Assembly (NCBI GenBank): GCA_965267245.1
Contig: OZ253939.1
Span: forward strand, 4,340,001 to 4,404,000
From: JANSWY01 sp965267245
Lineage (GTDB): Bacteria; Bacteroidota; Bacteroidia; Cytophagales; Cyclobacteriaceae
Length of the DNA: 64,000 bases
Reading direction: 5' to 3'
The translations under genes and the position numbers were made by a program. Below the pieces are notes generated by a model that saw only the letters and a list, made by a program, of their open reading frames with translations, made no database searches and was not told the DNA's origin. Below, one piece after another: positions 43,076 through 51,867 of the stretch; position 1 is the stretch's first letter, and every line of letters starts with the position of its first letter.

Positions 43076-43792
43076 ATGATCAACCTAAAAGATGTTCTCA
43101 TCATTGATATTGAGACTGCAAGTATTACCAAAGAATTCGGAGAACTTAACGAACGACTACAAAAACAGTGGGAGAGAAAGGCCCAATTCCTGAGAAATGA
43201 TGAGGAATTAGAAATTCCTGAATTGTATAATGATCGTGCAGCAATTTTTGCTGAGTTTGGCAAGGTCATTACGATATCAGTAGGTGTGTTTCATTACAAT
43301 GAGGAAAGGGAATTAAGTCTTCGGGTAAAAGGCTATTTCAGCGACGATGAGAAGAGTCTTCTGGAAGAATTTAAATCACTTCTTGAAACAAAATTTGATG
43401 CAGATCGTCTGAGGTTGTGTGCCCACAATGGTAAAGAATTTGACTATCCGTACCTCTGTCGTCGTATGTTGGTCAATGATATAAAGATTCCATCAGCCCT
43501 TGATCTCAGGAATAAGAAACCCTGGGAGGTCCTTCATCTGGATACAATGGATATGTGGAAATTTGGCGATAGAAAGAATTTCACCTCACTGGAGATGCTT
43601 ACCGCATTATTTGATATCAAAAGTAGCAAAGGAGATATTGATGGCAGCCAGGTAAATGGTGTGTACTACAATGAGAACGGAATTGAGCGCATAAGTAAGT
43701 ACTGCAGTGCAGATGTGGTGGCAACCGCCCAATTGTACCTTAGGTTGCATAATATGCCTCTTATGAAAGAAAGTAATATTGAGGTTGTGTAA
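43076..43792 (+). CDS. Predicted 3'-5' exonuclease (PolB-like, RNase H fold)
   Basis: 238 residues. It has the DEDD exonuclease motifs: DIET (D11, E13) in LIIDIETAS, CAHNGKEFDYPYLCRRML for the second motif and SKYCSADVVATAQLYLRL for the third, fitting the DNA_pol_B_exo2 family. It would remove nucleotides from DNA or RNA 3' ends with two metal ions; substrate unknown. It is probably co-transcribed with the preceding genes and is followed by a hairpin just before the rnr promoter. Confidence 0.85.
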   Translation: MINLKDVLIIDIETASITKEFGELNERLQKQWERKAQFLRNDEELEIPELYNDRAAIFAEFGKVITISVGVFHYNEERELSLRVKGYFSDDEKSLLEEFKSLLETKFDADRLRLCAHNGKEFDYPYLCRRMLVNDIKIPSALDLRNKKPWEVLHLDTMDMWKFGDRKNFTSLEMLTALFDIKSSKGDIDGSQVNGVYYNENGIERISKYCSADVVATAQLYLRLHNMPLMKESNIEVV

Positions 43793-43802
43793 AATAAAAT
43801 CT

Positions 43803-43832
43803 GGAATTCATCAAATCTTAATTTTGAATTCC
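43803..43832. other. Hairpin downstream of the exonuclease gene
   Basis: An 8-bp inverted repeat GGAATTCA (43803-43810) and TGAATTCC (43825-43832), extendable by four more pairs with a two-base bulge to a 4-base loop. There is no T-run on the plus strand, so it is a weak terminator candidate. It abuts the rnr promoter and could also be a protein-binding site. Confidence 0.4.
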
Positions 43833-43861
43833 TTGCACCCTAATAAAAAAACCTATCTTTA
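43833..43861 (+). promoter_or_regulatory. Candidate rnr promoter
   Basis: TTG (43833-43835), 18 bases, then TATCTTTA (43854-43861), which matches TAnnTTTG except for the last base. It would drive rnr and the genes after it, leaving a leader of about 85 bases. Confidence 0.45.
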
Positions 43862-43953
43862 CTCAATTGTCAAGGGCCTGTTATAGTAGTATAATTATAT
43901 TTTGTCATAACTAATCGTCAACCACTTAGTTAATAGACACGAGTAAAATTTTA

Positions 43954-46125
43954 ATGAGTAGAAAACGAAAAAAGAAAAAAAATAGGTCAGGAAGAAATCA
44001 TGCTAATAGCGAAAAACAATTACATGAGGCTATTAGACAACTCTTTGGCGCCAATCCCGGCGTAGCATTTAGCATTAGACAAGTCATCAAAAGAGTTGGT
44101 GTCCGTGACAAAAAATCCAAAGAAACTGTTAGAGATATTGTGCTCAATATGGAGCTTGACGATAAAGTTAAAAAACTTCGTAATGGAGACTTTATGACAA
44201 CCAGAGTTTTGGAGAGTTTTGTTGGAAAAGTAGATCATGTGAATCCCAAGTTCGCATACGTGATTGTCCCTGACAGAGAAGAAGACATCTGGGTCAAAAC
44301 AGAAGACCTGATGACTGCTGTAGACGGAGATACCGTACGTGTAGTAGAAACTACACCAGCTACAGCAACGAGACGACCAGAAGGTCGTGTGGAAGAGGTT
44401 CTTGAGCGTTCGAGAAACGAGTTTGTCGGAAGAATTGAGCTCTCAGAGAACTTTGCATTTATTATTCCTGATAACAGGAAGTATCATTTTGATGTTTTTG
44501 TATACCCTGAAAAAGTAAAAGGAGCAAAAACGAATGATAAAGTAGTCTGCCGTATCAAAAAATGGCAGGATAAGAATAACAAAAACCCAGTAGGGGAGGT
44601 AATTGATGTGCTTGGCCCGGCAGGAGAGAATGAAGCAGAAATTCATTCGATCATGGCTGAATTCGGTCTGCCTTTCAAGTTTCCTCAGCATGTTGAAAAA
44701 GAAGCGGATAAGATCAGTGAAGAAATCACTGACAAAGACAGAGAGGGAAGAAAGGACCTCAGAAAGATCACAACTTTTACGATCGATCCGCACGATGCAA
44801 AAGATTTTGATGATGCATTGAGTTTACAGAAGCTCGATAATGGTAACTGGGAGATTGGCGTACACATAGCCGATGTATCACATTATGTGAAACCAGATAC
44901 TATATTGGATAAGGAAGCTGTGCACAGAGCCACTTCAGTCTACCTGGTGGATAGAACAATCCCAATGTTGCCAGAAAAACTATCCAACAAGCTGTGTTCA
45001 TTGAGGCCCAATGAAGAGAAACTCACATTCAGTGCGATTTTTGAGATAACCGACAATGCGGCTATCAAAAGTGAATGGTTCGGAAGGACTGTCATTTACA
45101 GTGACCGAAGATTCACATATGAGGAGGCCCAGGAACGAATTGAGAGTGGGGAAGGGGATTTTGCTGAGGAATTGGCTGTATTGAATGGTCTTGCCAAGAA
45201 GTTTAAAAAGAAAAGATTTCAAAATGGCGCGATAAATTTCGAAACAACTGAAGTGAAATTTAAGTTGGATGAGCAGGGTAAACCTTTGGGAGTGATTACC
45301 AAGGAAAGAAAAGATGCCCATAAGCTTATTGAAGAATTTATGCTATTAGCCAATAAGAAAGTAGCCGAGCATGTATTTGGGCTGAAGAAACGAAGCTCAA
45401 ACGGTGAAAATACATTTGTTTACAGGACCCACGATAACCCTGATCCGGAAAAACTGGATTCATTTGCTCAGTTTGCGGGTAAATTCGGACATCAATTGAA
45501 TTTGAATGGAAGCATTAGCAATACTTTAAACAACCTGATGGATGAGATTGAGGGTAAGCCCGAGCAAAATGTTTTGGAATCCCTTGCAATTCGTGCAATG
45601 GCGAAAGCAAAGTATACAACAGACGCAAAAGGTCACTTTGGTCTGGCTTTTGATCATTATTCTCACTTCACTTCACCGATTAGAAGGTACCCGGATGTGA
45701 TGGTGCACAGATTATTGCAGCATTACCTGGATGGCGGAAAGTCACCTGAACGCGATAAATATGAGGAATTGTGTACGCATTCCTCTGAGATGGAGAAAAG
45801 AGCCTCAGATGCGGAAAGAGCTTCTATCAAGTATAAACAAGTAGAATACATGTCGCTTGTTGAGGAAGAGGTCTTTCAAGGAATCGTATCAGGAGTAACA
45901 GAATGGGGAGTTTATGTGGAGATTATAAGTACCAAATGTGAGGGAATGGTAAGGCTTGCTGAAATGGATGATGACTATTATGAATTCGATGAGAAGAATT
46001 ATCGCATCATAGGAAAACGAAATAAACGAATGATCACATTAGGAGATGCTGTGCATGTCAAAGTGGTCAGCACCGATATAGATCGGCGAACCATCGACCT
46101 TGAATTTGACTGGGATCAGGATTAA
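43954..46125 (+). CDS. rnr: Ribonuclease R
   Basis: 723 residues. Domain order: basic N-terminus (MSRKRKKKKNRSGRNH), a winged-helix-like segment, two cold-shock domains, the RNB catalytic domain, and an S1 domain near the C-terminus (EEVFQGIVSGVTEWGVYVEI). RNB metal-binding aspartates are in TIDPHDAKDFDDALS (276-290). The enzyme degrades structured RNA 3'-5' and takes part in RNA quality control. The unusually long lysine/arginine N-terminus is common to the family. It heads a small run with the polyprenyl synthase and rhomboid genes. Confidence 0.95.
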   Translation: MSRKRKKKKNRSGRNHANSEKQLHEAIRQLFGANPGVAFSIRQVIKRVGVRDKKSKETVRDIVLNMELDDKVKKLRNGDFMTTRVLESFVGKVDHVNPKFAYVIVPDREEDIWVKTEDLMTAVDGDTVRVVETTPATATRRPEGRVEEVLERSRNEFVGRIELSENFAFIIPDNRKYHFDVFVYPEKVKGAKTNDKVVCRIKKWQDKNNKNPVGEVIDVLGPAGENEAEIHSIMAEFGLPFKFPQHVEKEADKISEEITDKDREGRKDLRKITTFTIDPHDAKDFDDALSLQKLDNGNWEIGVHIADVSHYVKPDTILDKEAVHRATSVYLVDRTIPMLPEKLSNKLCSLRPNEEKLTFSAIFEITDNAAIKSEWFGRTVIYSDRRFTYEEAQERIESGEGDFAEELAVLNGLAKKFKKKRFQNGAINFETTEVKFKLDEQGKPLGVITKERKDAHKLIEEFMLLANKKVAEHVFGLKKRSSNGENTFVYRTHDNPDPEKLDSFAQFAGKFGHQLNLNGSISNTLNNLMDEIEGKPEQNVLESLAIRAMAKAKYTTDAKGHFGLAFDHYSHFTSPIRRYPDVMVHRLLQHYLDGGKSPERDKYEELCTHSSEMEKRASDAERASIKYKQVEYMSLVEEEVFQGIVSGVTEWGVYVEIISTKCEGMVRLAEMDDDYYEFDEKNYRIIGKRNKRMITLGDAVHVKVVSTDIDRRTIDLEFDWDQD

Positions 46126-46136
46126 CAACTATTTTA

Positions 46137-47111
46137 TTGGAAACAATCAACAAGTACATAGCTGAATTAAATACAGCGCTGGAAGGGATAAAGTGGGGAG
46201 AACATCCAAAGGAACTGTATGATCCAATTGATTATATCCTTGAACTGGGAGGTAAACGAATGCGTCCATTATTGGTTTTGCTGGCTTACCTCATTGAAAA
46301 GGACGACTATCATAAAGTTCTGAAACCAGCTCTGGCTGTTGAAGTATTTCATAATTTCACCCTCATGCATGATGATATCATGGACAAAGCACCTCTGAGA
46401 AGAGGAAAGCCCACAGTTCATGAAAAGTGGGATGAAAATATTGCGATTCTTTCAGGTGATACCATGTTGGTAAAGGCTTATGACCTGATGCTGAATGTAG
46501 ATCAAAACGTGCTGGCAGAGGTTATTGCCAAATTCAATAAGTGTGCAGTGGAAGTTTGTGAAGGGCAACAACTTGACATGAACTTCGAATCCTTTGATAC
46601 AGTGTCTGAAGCGGAGTACATTGATATGATTCGTTTGAAAACGGCTGTTTTGCTCGGGTTTAGCCTGGAACTAGGTGGCATACTAAGTAGTATGAAATCT
46701 GAAAACGCCAGGTTATTGAAGGATTTTGGGATCAATATAGGAATAGGTTTTCAGCTAAAGGATGACCTACTGGATGTTTATGGGGATGCTGCAAAGTTTG
46801 GCAAACAGGTAGGAGGAGATATTGTGTCTAACAAGAAAACATTTTTGTTATTGACTGCATTGGAACAAGCGAAGGGAAAGGAAAAGGAAGAACTTCAGTA
46901 TTGGATTGACCAAAAGGAATTTGATATTGAAGAAAAAGTAAACGCTGTAACAGCTATTTACAACAAGCTCGACATACAGAATCAGACAAGAGCTAAAATT
47001 GACCATTATTTCAAAATAGGATTTGAAGCTTTAGACACAATTGATGCCCCTGATGGGAGAAAAGCTCCTTTGATGGAATTCGCGAACTATTTAATTAATC
47101 GAGAAAAATAG
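46137..47111 (+). CDS. Polyprenyl diphosphate synthase
   Basis: 324 residues. Both aspartate-rich motifs of trans-prenyltransferases are present: DDIMD (79-83) followed by RRGKPTVHE, and DDLLD (209-213). KRMRPLLVLLAYL is the substrate-binding region. It elongates isoprenoid chains (farnesyl/geranylgeranyl or longer for menaquinone); chain length cannot be read. The start seems to be TTG 46137, 11 bases after the rnr stop. It ends two bases before the rhomboid gene, so all three are co-transcribed. Confidence 0.92.
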   Translation: METINKYIAELNTALEGIKWGEHPKELYDPIDYILELGGKRMRPLLVLLAYLIEKDDYHKVLKPALAVEVFHNFTLMHDDIMDKAPLRRGKPTVHEKWDENIAILSGDTMLVKAYDLMLNVDQNVLAEVIAKFNKCAVEVCEGQQLDMNFESFDTVSEAEYIDMIRLKTAVLLGFSLELGGILSSMKSENARLLKDFGINIGIGFQLKDDLLDVYGDAAKFGKQVGGDIVSNKKTFLLLTALEQAKGKEKEELQYWIDQKEFDIEEKVNAVTAIYNKLDIQNQTRAKIDHYFKIGFEALDTIDAPDGRKAPLMEFANYLINREK

Positions 47112-47113
47112 GT

Positions 47114-47740
47114 ATGATCACTATTGTCATTATTATTTTGACAGTGCTCATCAGCCTGTCAGCAGATAAGAACCCGGAATTGAAAATGCGACTCATCATG
47201 AATGCTTACATGGTGAAGCATCGGCGACAATATTACCGGTTGCTTACGTCAGGATTTATACATGGAGGATACGCTCATTTGGGTTTTAATATGTTTACAC
47301 TCTACTTTTTCGGAGGATTGGTGGAGCAATTGTTTCAAAACATTTTTAATCCTGTTTTAGGTGCAGTTACATATGTCCTATTCTATTTGATGGGAATTGT
47401 TGCTTCCGATATCGTAACGGTATTTAAGCAAGGCGATAATTTGCATTATAATTCACTTGGGGCTTCTGGTGGCGTCTCATCAGTTTTGTTTTGTAGCATC
47501 TTGTTTTTTCCGTTGAATAAGATTTATCTTTTATTCTTGCCAGGAATTCCAGGGTTTATATTTGGCATTTTGTACTTGATGTATTCCTATTTTCAAGGGA
47601 AGAGAATGGCAGATAACATCAACCACGACGCACATATGTATGGAGCACTATTCGGTCTGGTATTCAGCATTGCTGTCTATCCACCAGTAGTGATGGAGTT
47701 TTTCCAACAAATCGCCTCATTTGACCTGGGTGTATTCTAA
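47114..47740 (+). CDS. Rhomboid-family intramembrane serine protease
   Basis: 208 residues with about six membrane helices. The catalytic serine is S118 in SLGASGGVSSV, the catalytic histidine H174 in NHDAHMYGALFG, and the conserved HGGYAHLGFNMFTLYFFGG loop/helix is present. It cleaves membrane-protein substrates inside the bilayer; targets unknown. It follows the polyprenyl synthase gene by two bases. Its stop overlaps the stop of the convergent permease gene by four bases (CTAA shared). Confidence 0.92.
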   Translation: MITIVIIILTVLISLSADKNPELKMRLIMNAYMVKHRRQYYRLLTSGFIHGGYAHLGFNMFTLYFFGGLVEQLFQNIFNPVLGAVTYVLFYLMGIVASDIVTVFKQGDNLHYNSLGASGGVSSVLFCSILFFPLNKIYLLFLPGIPGFIFGILYLMYSYFQGKRMADNINHDAHMYGALFGLVFSIAVYPPVVMEFFQQIASFDLGVF

Positions 47741-50316
47741 ACCTCCTTCCTGATTACCTGTAGAGGAGGATTATTCACCACGCTTCTGCTATTTAGCATT
47801 CCTATGAGGATTGTCAATCCTGTTATAGAAAAGAAAACGATAATTGCCGGAATTAGATTAGGTGCAAAAACAACTTCAAATACGAATTTTGCCAATAACC
47901 AACTAACTAGTATGGAAATTAGAATACCTGTCAAAGATGCCAATGATCCCAGGATCAGGTATTCGGTAAAAAGGATAGACCAGATTTGCCTTTTTGAAGC
48001 TCCTAAGGTCCTAAGCAATACATTTTCTTCGATTCGTTGAAATTTGCTTGAGATAACTGAGCTGATGAGCACTAGTAATCCCGTGGCAATGCTAAAGAGT
48101 GCCATAAATCTGATTACAAATGAGATTTTACCCAAAACTTCTTCTAAAGTATCTAGTATTAACCCAAGATCGATGATAGAGATGTTCGGGAAGCTTCTTA
48201 CAATGGCTTGTTGGTATCTCGCTGCATAATCCCGATCACCAGTTTTTGTCATGATGACGTTAAATTGAGGTGCTTTTTCGAGGACTCCTTTGGGGAAAAC
48301 AACCAGAAAATTTGTTTGCACCCTGTTCCAGTCTACCTCTCTGAAACTACCAATGTAGGTTTTCATGAGCGCGCCTTGCACATTGAAGAGTACCTCATCG
48401 CCAATTTCTAACCCAATATTTTGAGCAAAACCTTCGGAAAATGAAATGAAAATGGAATCATTTTCCACATTTCCATGCCATTCACCAGCTGTAATGGTTT
48501 CTGAGTCAATTAATTTATCCCGGTAAGTGATACGATATTCACGATTATAAACCCAATCCTTGTATTGGATCGTGGAGTCATTGTAAGCTTCATCTTTTGT
48601 GATACCATTAATTTCTAACAATCTCATGGTCACGATAGGTACTTCCTGCATGACAGGCATGTCATAATCTACAGTTACTTCCCGTACATCTTTGAGCTGA
48701 TGTGTTTGAATATCAAATAGAACCATGTTGGGACGTTCCCCAGCACCGGATATCGTTACCTGCTGTACCAAAACATCTTGCATGAAATACAGCATTGAAA
48801 TCAATGTAGTACCCAATCCTATGGTGATGATCAATGTCAATGTTTGGTTATTGGGTCTGTAGAGATTAGATAATCCCTGTCTCCATACATAGCTAAATGA
48901 TCTTGGAAAATATTTCTGGATTAACCAGATCAATAGTTTTGAACTACCTGCCAGGATCAAAAAGGCTACAATCAGTCCCGAAGTGAAGATAAAAGCATCC
49001 ATCCACTCACCAATCTGTATCCATGAGAAGACAAGAATAAAGAGATAGATTATTCCATAAATAACATATTTCCAGCGTTCTTTGAATCCACCATTTTTGG
49101 AACCAAACCCTCCTCTAATAACAGTTAATGGACTGATTCCTCTGACCTTAAGCAACGGTATAAGCGTGAAGAGTACAGAAATGATTATTCCCAGTAATAC
49201 ACCCTGTACAATGCTTATCCATGAAATAGAAGTATTTACATCAAGTGGAATAAAGTCTTTCAATAGCATGGGAAGGAAAGATTGCAGGATTACTCCAAGT
49301 AATGAACCTACGAGAGATCCGATAAATCCAAATAGGGCTATTTGAATAAGAAAAATGAAGAAGACCTGGTTCACCTGAGCACCAAGACACCTCAGGATGG
49401 CAACAGTTTTCATCTTCTCTTTAATGTATACAAATACAGAGCTGGAAACACCGATACATCCTAGCAATAATGCCACGAATGCTACAAGATTGAGAAAGTT
49501 AGTAAGGTTTTCAAATGCTTCTCCAGTGTCCCTTTTTCTTTCATCAACAGTATCTACATCCAACCCATTGTTTTCAATAGGTTCCTTAAATGATAAGGCC
49601 TGCTCCAGACTATCCGAGGGAATCTTGAAAAATGCTGAATAATTGATCCTGCTTCCCTTCTTGAGTAATCCTGTTTCTGATAGGTACCGCATGGGGATAT
49701 AAACAATAGGCGCCACTGTTGTCGCAATTTGCGTTTGACCCGGAACTCCATTGAGGATACCAACGATTTTGAATTTAAGAACACCCACCTTCACCGAATC
49801 ACCGAGTTCCACATTGAATTGTGTCATGACAGAACCATCTACCAGTGCATAGGGACCCGATTTGAAATAAGAAGCCGCATTTTCTGGTTCAGTTTCCATT
49901 TTGCCATAGTAAGGGTATTCCCCTTCAAGAGCTCTTACCTGTACAAGCCTTGTCCCATCGGTTCTGGGAAAGTAGATCATAGACGCAAATCTGCTTTCAT
50001 AAGATCTTTCAGTACCAATGGAGTCCATAGTAGCAACAGAAATATTCTCACTTAAGGGTTTATTGCTCCGTATCTCCAGGTCTGCACCAAGCAATTCTTT
50101 AGCCTGGTCATCAATCTGGGTCAACAGACTCTCTTTGAAACTATTAATGCCAACAAGGGCTGAAATTCCCAATACAATTGACAACACAAAAATGAATAAA
50201 CGAACTTTATTCTTTCTACTATCACGAATGGCCATCTTAAAAAGCCATGTCTTACTGTATTTTGTTGGTTGTGGTTTTAGTCTGGTATCCAATTCGCTAT
50301 ACGGTTTGAGCTTCAA
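47737..50316 (-). CDS. FtsX-like ABC transporter permease (YbbP-like)
   Basis: 859 residues with two FtsX/MacB-type halves: a first membrane helix (RLFIFVLSIVLGISALVGIN), a large periplasmic domain, groups of three or four helices in the middle and at the C-terminus, and a second periplasmic domain between them. This size and layout match YbbP, the permease of the YbbAP exporter. Its start overlaps the ATPase gene by 20 bases. The divergent neighbour is a TesA-like esterase, as in enterobacterial tesA-ybbAP. The transported molecule is unknown, presumably a lipid or hydrophobic compound (inference). Confidence 0.88.
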   Translation of the reverse strand: MKLKPYSELDTRLKPQPTKYSKTWLFKMAIRDSRKNKVRLFIFVLSIVLGISALVGINSFKESLLTQIDDQAKELLGADLEIRSNKPLSENISVATMDSIGTERSYESRFASMIYFPRTDGTRLVQVRALEGEYPYYGKMETEPENAASYFKSGPYALVDGSVMTQFNVELGDSVKVGVLKFKIVGILNGVPGQTQIATTVAPIVYIPMRYLSETGLLKKGSRINYSAFFKIPSDSLEQALSFKEPIENNGLDVDTVDERKRDTGEAFENLTNFLNLVAFVALLLGCIGVSSSVFVYIKEKMKTVAILRCLGAQVNQVFFIFLIQIALFGFIGSLVGSLLGVILQSFLPMLLKDFIPLDVNTSISWISIVQGVLLGIIISVLFTLIPLLKVRGISPLTVIRGGFGSKNGGFKERWKYVIYGIIYLFILVFSWIQIGEWMDAFIFTSGLIVAFLILAGSSKLLIWLIQKYFPRSFSYVWRQGLSNLYRPNNQTLTLIITIGLGTTLISMLYFMQDVLVQQVTISGAGERPNMVLFDIQTHQLKDVREVTVDYDMPVMQEVPIVTMRLLEINGITKDEAYNDSTIQYKDWVYNREYRITYRDKLIDSETITAGEWHGNVENDSIFISFSEGFAQNIGLEIGDEVLFNVQGALMKTYIGSFREVDWNRVQTNFLVVFPKGVLEKAPQFNVIMTKTGDRDYAARYQQAIVRSFPNISIIDLGLILDTLEEVLGKISFVIRFMALFSIATGLLVLISSVISSKFQRIEENVLLRTLGASKRQIWSILFTEYLILGSLASLTGILISILVSWLLAKFVFEVVFAPNLIPAIIVFFSITGLTILIGMLNSRSVVNNPPLQVIRKEV

Positions 50317-50980
50317 TAATTTTACCTCCTTTGAGTTGTATCATATTGGTAGTCCTGGCAGCCAGGTCCAAATCATGTGTTACAATTACCAATGTAGTAC
50401 CACTTTCTTTATTGATCTCGAATAATAGGTCTTCAACATACTGACTGGTATCTTGATCTAGATTACCCGTTGGTTCATCAGCAAATAAGATTTTTGGATG
50501 ATTGGAAAATGCCCTTGCAATGGACACACGTTGTTGTTCTCCACCTGATAGCTGTACTGGATAATGATCAAATCTATCAGATAATCCTACTCGGCTCAAT
50601 AACTCTTTTGCGTGTTTTTCCGCACCTTTCTCTCCCCTGAGCTCCATTGGTACCATTACATTTTCCAGGGCGGTCAGCGTTGGGATCAGCTGGAAGTTTT
50701 GGAATACAAATCCTACATGTTGATTTCTGACCTGAGCCAATTCATCTTCAGATAAAGCATTAAGCTTTATGCCATTCAGAACTACGTTCCCTGAAGTAGC
50801 CTGATCAAGTCCGGCACAAAGTCCCAAAAGGGTAGTTTTTCCACTTCCGGAAGGCCCCACTATCGAGAAAGTTTCTCCTTCGGGGATGCTAAAATTGATT
50901 TTATCAAGGATTGTTAATGGTTTATTATTTGTACCGGTATAAACTTTAGTGAGGTTCTCAACAGAGAGAATATTTGTCAT
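50297..50980 (-). CDS. ABC transporter ATP-binding protein (YbbA/LolD-like)
   Basis: 227 residues. Walker A GPSGSGKT (42-49), Q-loop region FVFQNFQLIPTLTALENVM, ABC signature LSGGEQQRVSIARA, Walker B ILFADEPTGNLD and the H-loop VIVTHD are intact. This is the LolD/MacB/YbbA class that partners FtsX-like permeases. It is the upstream gene of a two-gene operon with the permease; about 160 bases separate it from the divergent esterase gene. Confidence 0.93.
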   Translation of the reverse strand: MTNILSVENLTKVYTGTNNKPLTILDKINFSIPEGETFSIVGPSGSGKTTLLGLCAGLDQATSGNVVLNGIKLNALSEDELAQVRNQHVGFVFQNFQLIPTLTALENVMVPMELRGEKGAEKHAKELLSRVGLSDRFDHYPVQLSGGEQQRVSIARAFSNHPKILFADEPTGNLDQDTSQYVEDLLFEINKESGTTLVIVTHDLDLAARTTNMIQLKGGKIIEAQTV

Positions 50981-51141
50981 AATTAAATTTTTAATGCTTG
51001 GTATTGTTCCGGATATTCTGAATACAACGATTTAATGTGATATTGAGTTATAAATCATTTCAAAGTGACATTCACCTATAGTTAAAAAGATTCTTTCTCA
51101 ATTAGTTTTCTGTTTTGTCATTACTTGATTAACATAGCAAG

Positions 51142-51852
51142 ATGAACAAAGTTATTTGGATATATTGTGTATTGGCTTTCATTTCACTCAGTTGTAGTGA
51201 AAATAACAAAGAGAAAGCAACCACACGATCCAAAATTGTGGACGAAAAACCCAGGGTAAATATTGAAAAACCTGTGATAATGTTTTTTGGAAATAGCATT
51301 ACCGCAGGATATGGTATCGATCAGTCAAATGCCTTTAGTGCCATTATACAAAGAAGACTGGATTCTCTAGGGTACAATTACAGAGTAATTAATGCAGGTC
51401 TTAGTGGTGAAACAACAGCCAGCGGACTTTCCAGGATTGATTGGGTGCTCAAGACTTTACCGGAGATTTTTGTGTTAGAGTTAGCAGGAAACGATGGATT
51501 AAGGGGTATTCAGGTGAAGGAAACGCAAAAAAACCTCCTGGCAATTATCGATAAAGTAAGAAAAGCCAATCCCGATGTAAAAATCATACTAGCTGGTATG
51601 GAAGTGCCGCCTAACATGGGACCTGACTATGCATCAGCATTTAGAAAGATATTCCCAACAGTGGCCGAAGCAAAGCAAGTTGAGTTAATTCCTTTTATTC
51701 TTGATAAAGTAGGAGGAGAACCCACTCTCAATTTACCCGACGGGATACATCCAACTGAAGAGGGGCATAAAATCGTTGCTGAGACTGTATGGCAGTACTT
51801 ATCACCGATGCTGAATAAACCTGGTCAGGATGACTCTGAGTCCAATTCCTAA
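51142..51852 (+). CDS. SGNH-type esterase lipoprotein (TesA-like)
   Basis: 236 residues. A signal peptide with lipobox LSLSC (C18) should anchor it in the envelope. SGNH blocks are visible: FFGNSITAGYG (nucleophile S52), NAGLSGETT, ELAGNDGLRG and LPDGIHPTEEGH with the catalytic Asp/His. It hydrolyses short- or medium-chain esters, like TesA/arylesterase. It is divergent from the YbbAP-like transporter genes and lies 15 bases upstream of the sodium/alanine symporter gene. Confidence 0.9.
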   Translation: MNKVIWIYCVLAFISLSCSENNKEKATTRSKIVDEKPRVNIEKPVIMFFGNSITAGYGIDQSNAFSAIIQRRLDSLGYNYRVINAGLSGETTASGLSRIDWVLKTLPEIFVLELAGNDGLRGIQVKETQKNLLAIIDKVRKANPDVKIILAGMEVPPNMGPDYASAFRKIFPTVAEAKQVELIPFILDKVGGEPTLNLPDGIHPTEEGHKIVAETVWQYLSPMLNKPGQDDSESNS

Positions 51853-51867
51853 TTCAAAATTGATCAA

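Noticed and set aside
46679..46694. CATACT-AAGT-AGTATG palindrome
   Set aside because: It is inside the conserved polyprenyl synthase coding sequence; kept only as a caution about the similar intergenic sites.
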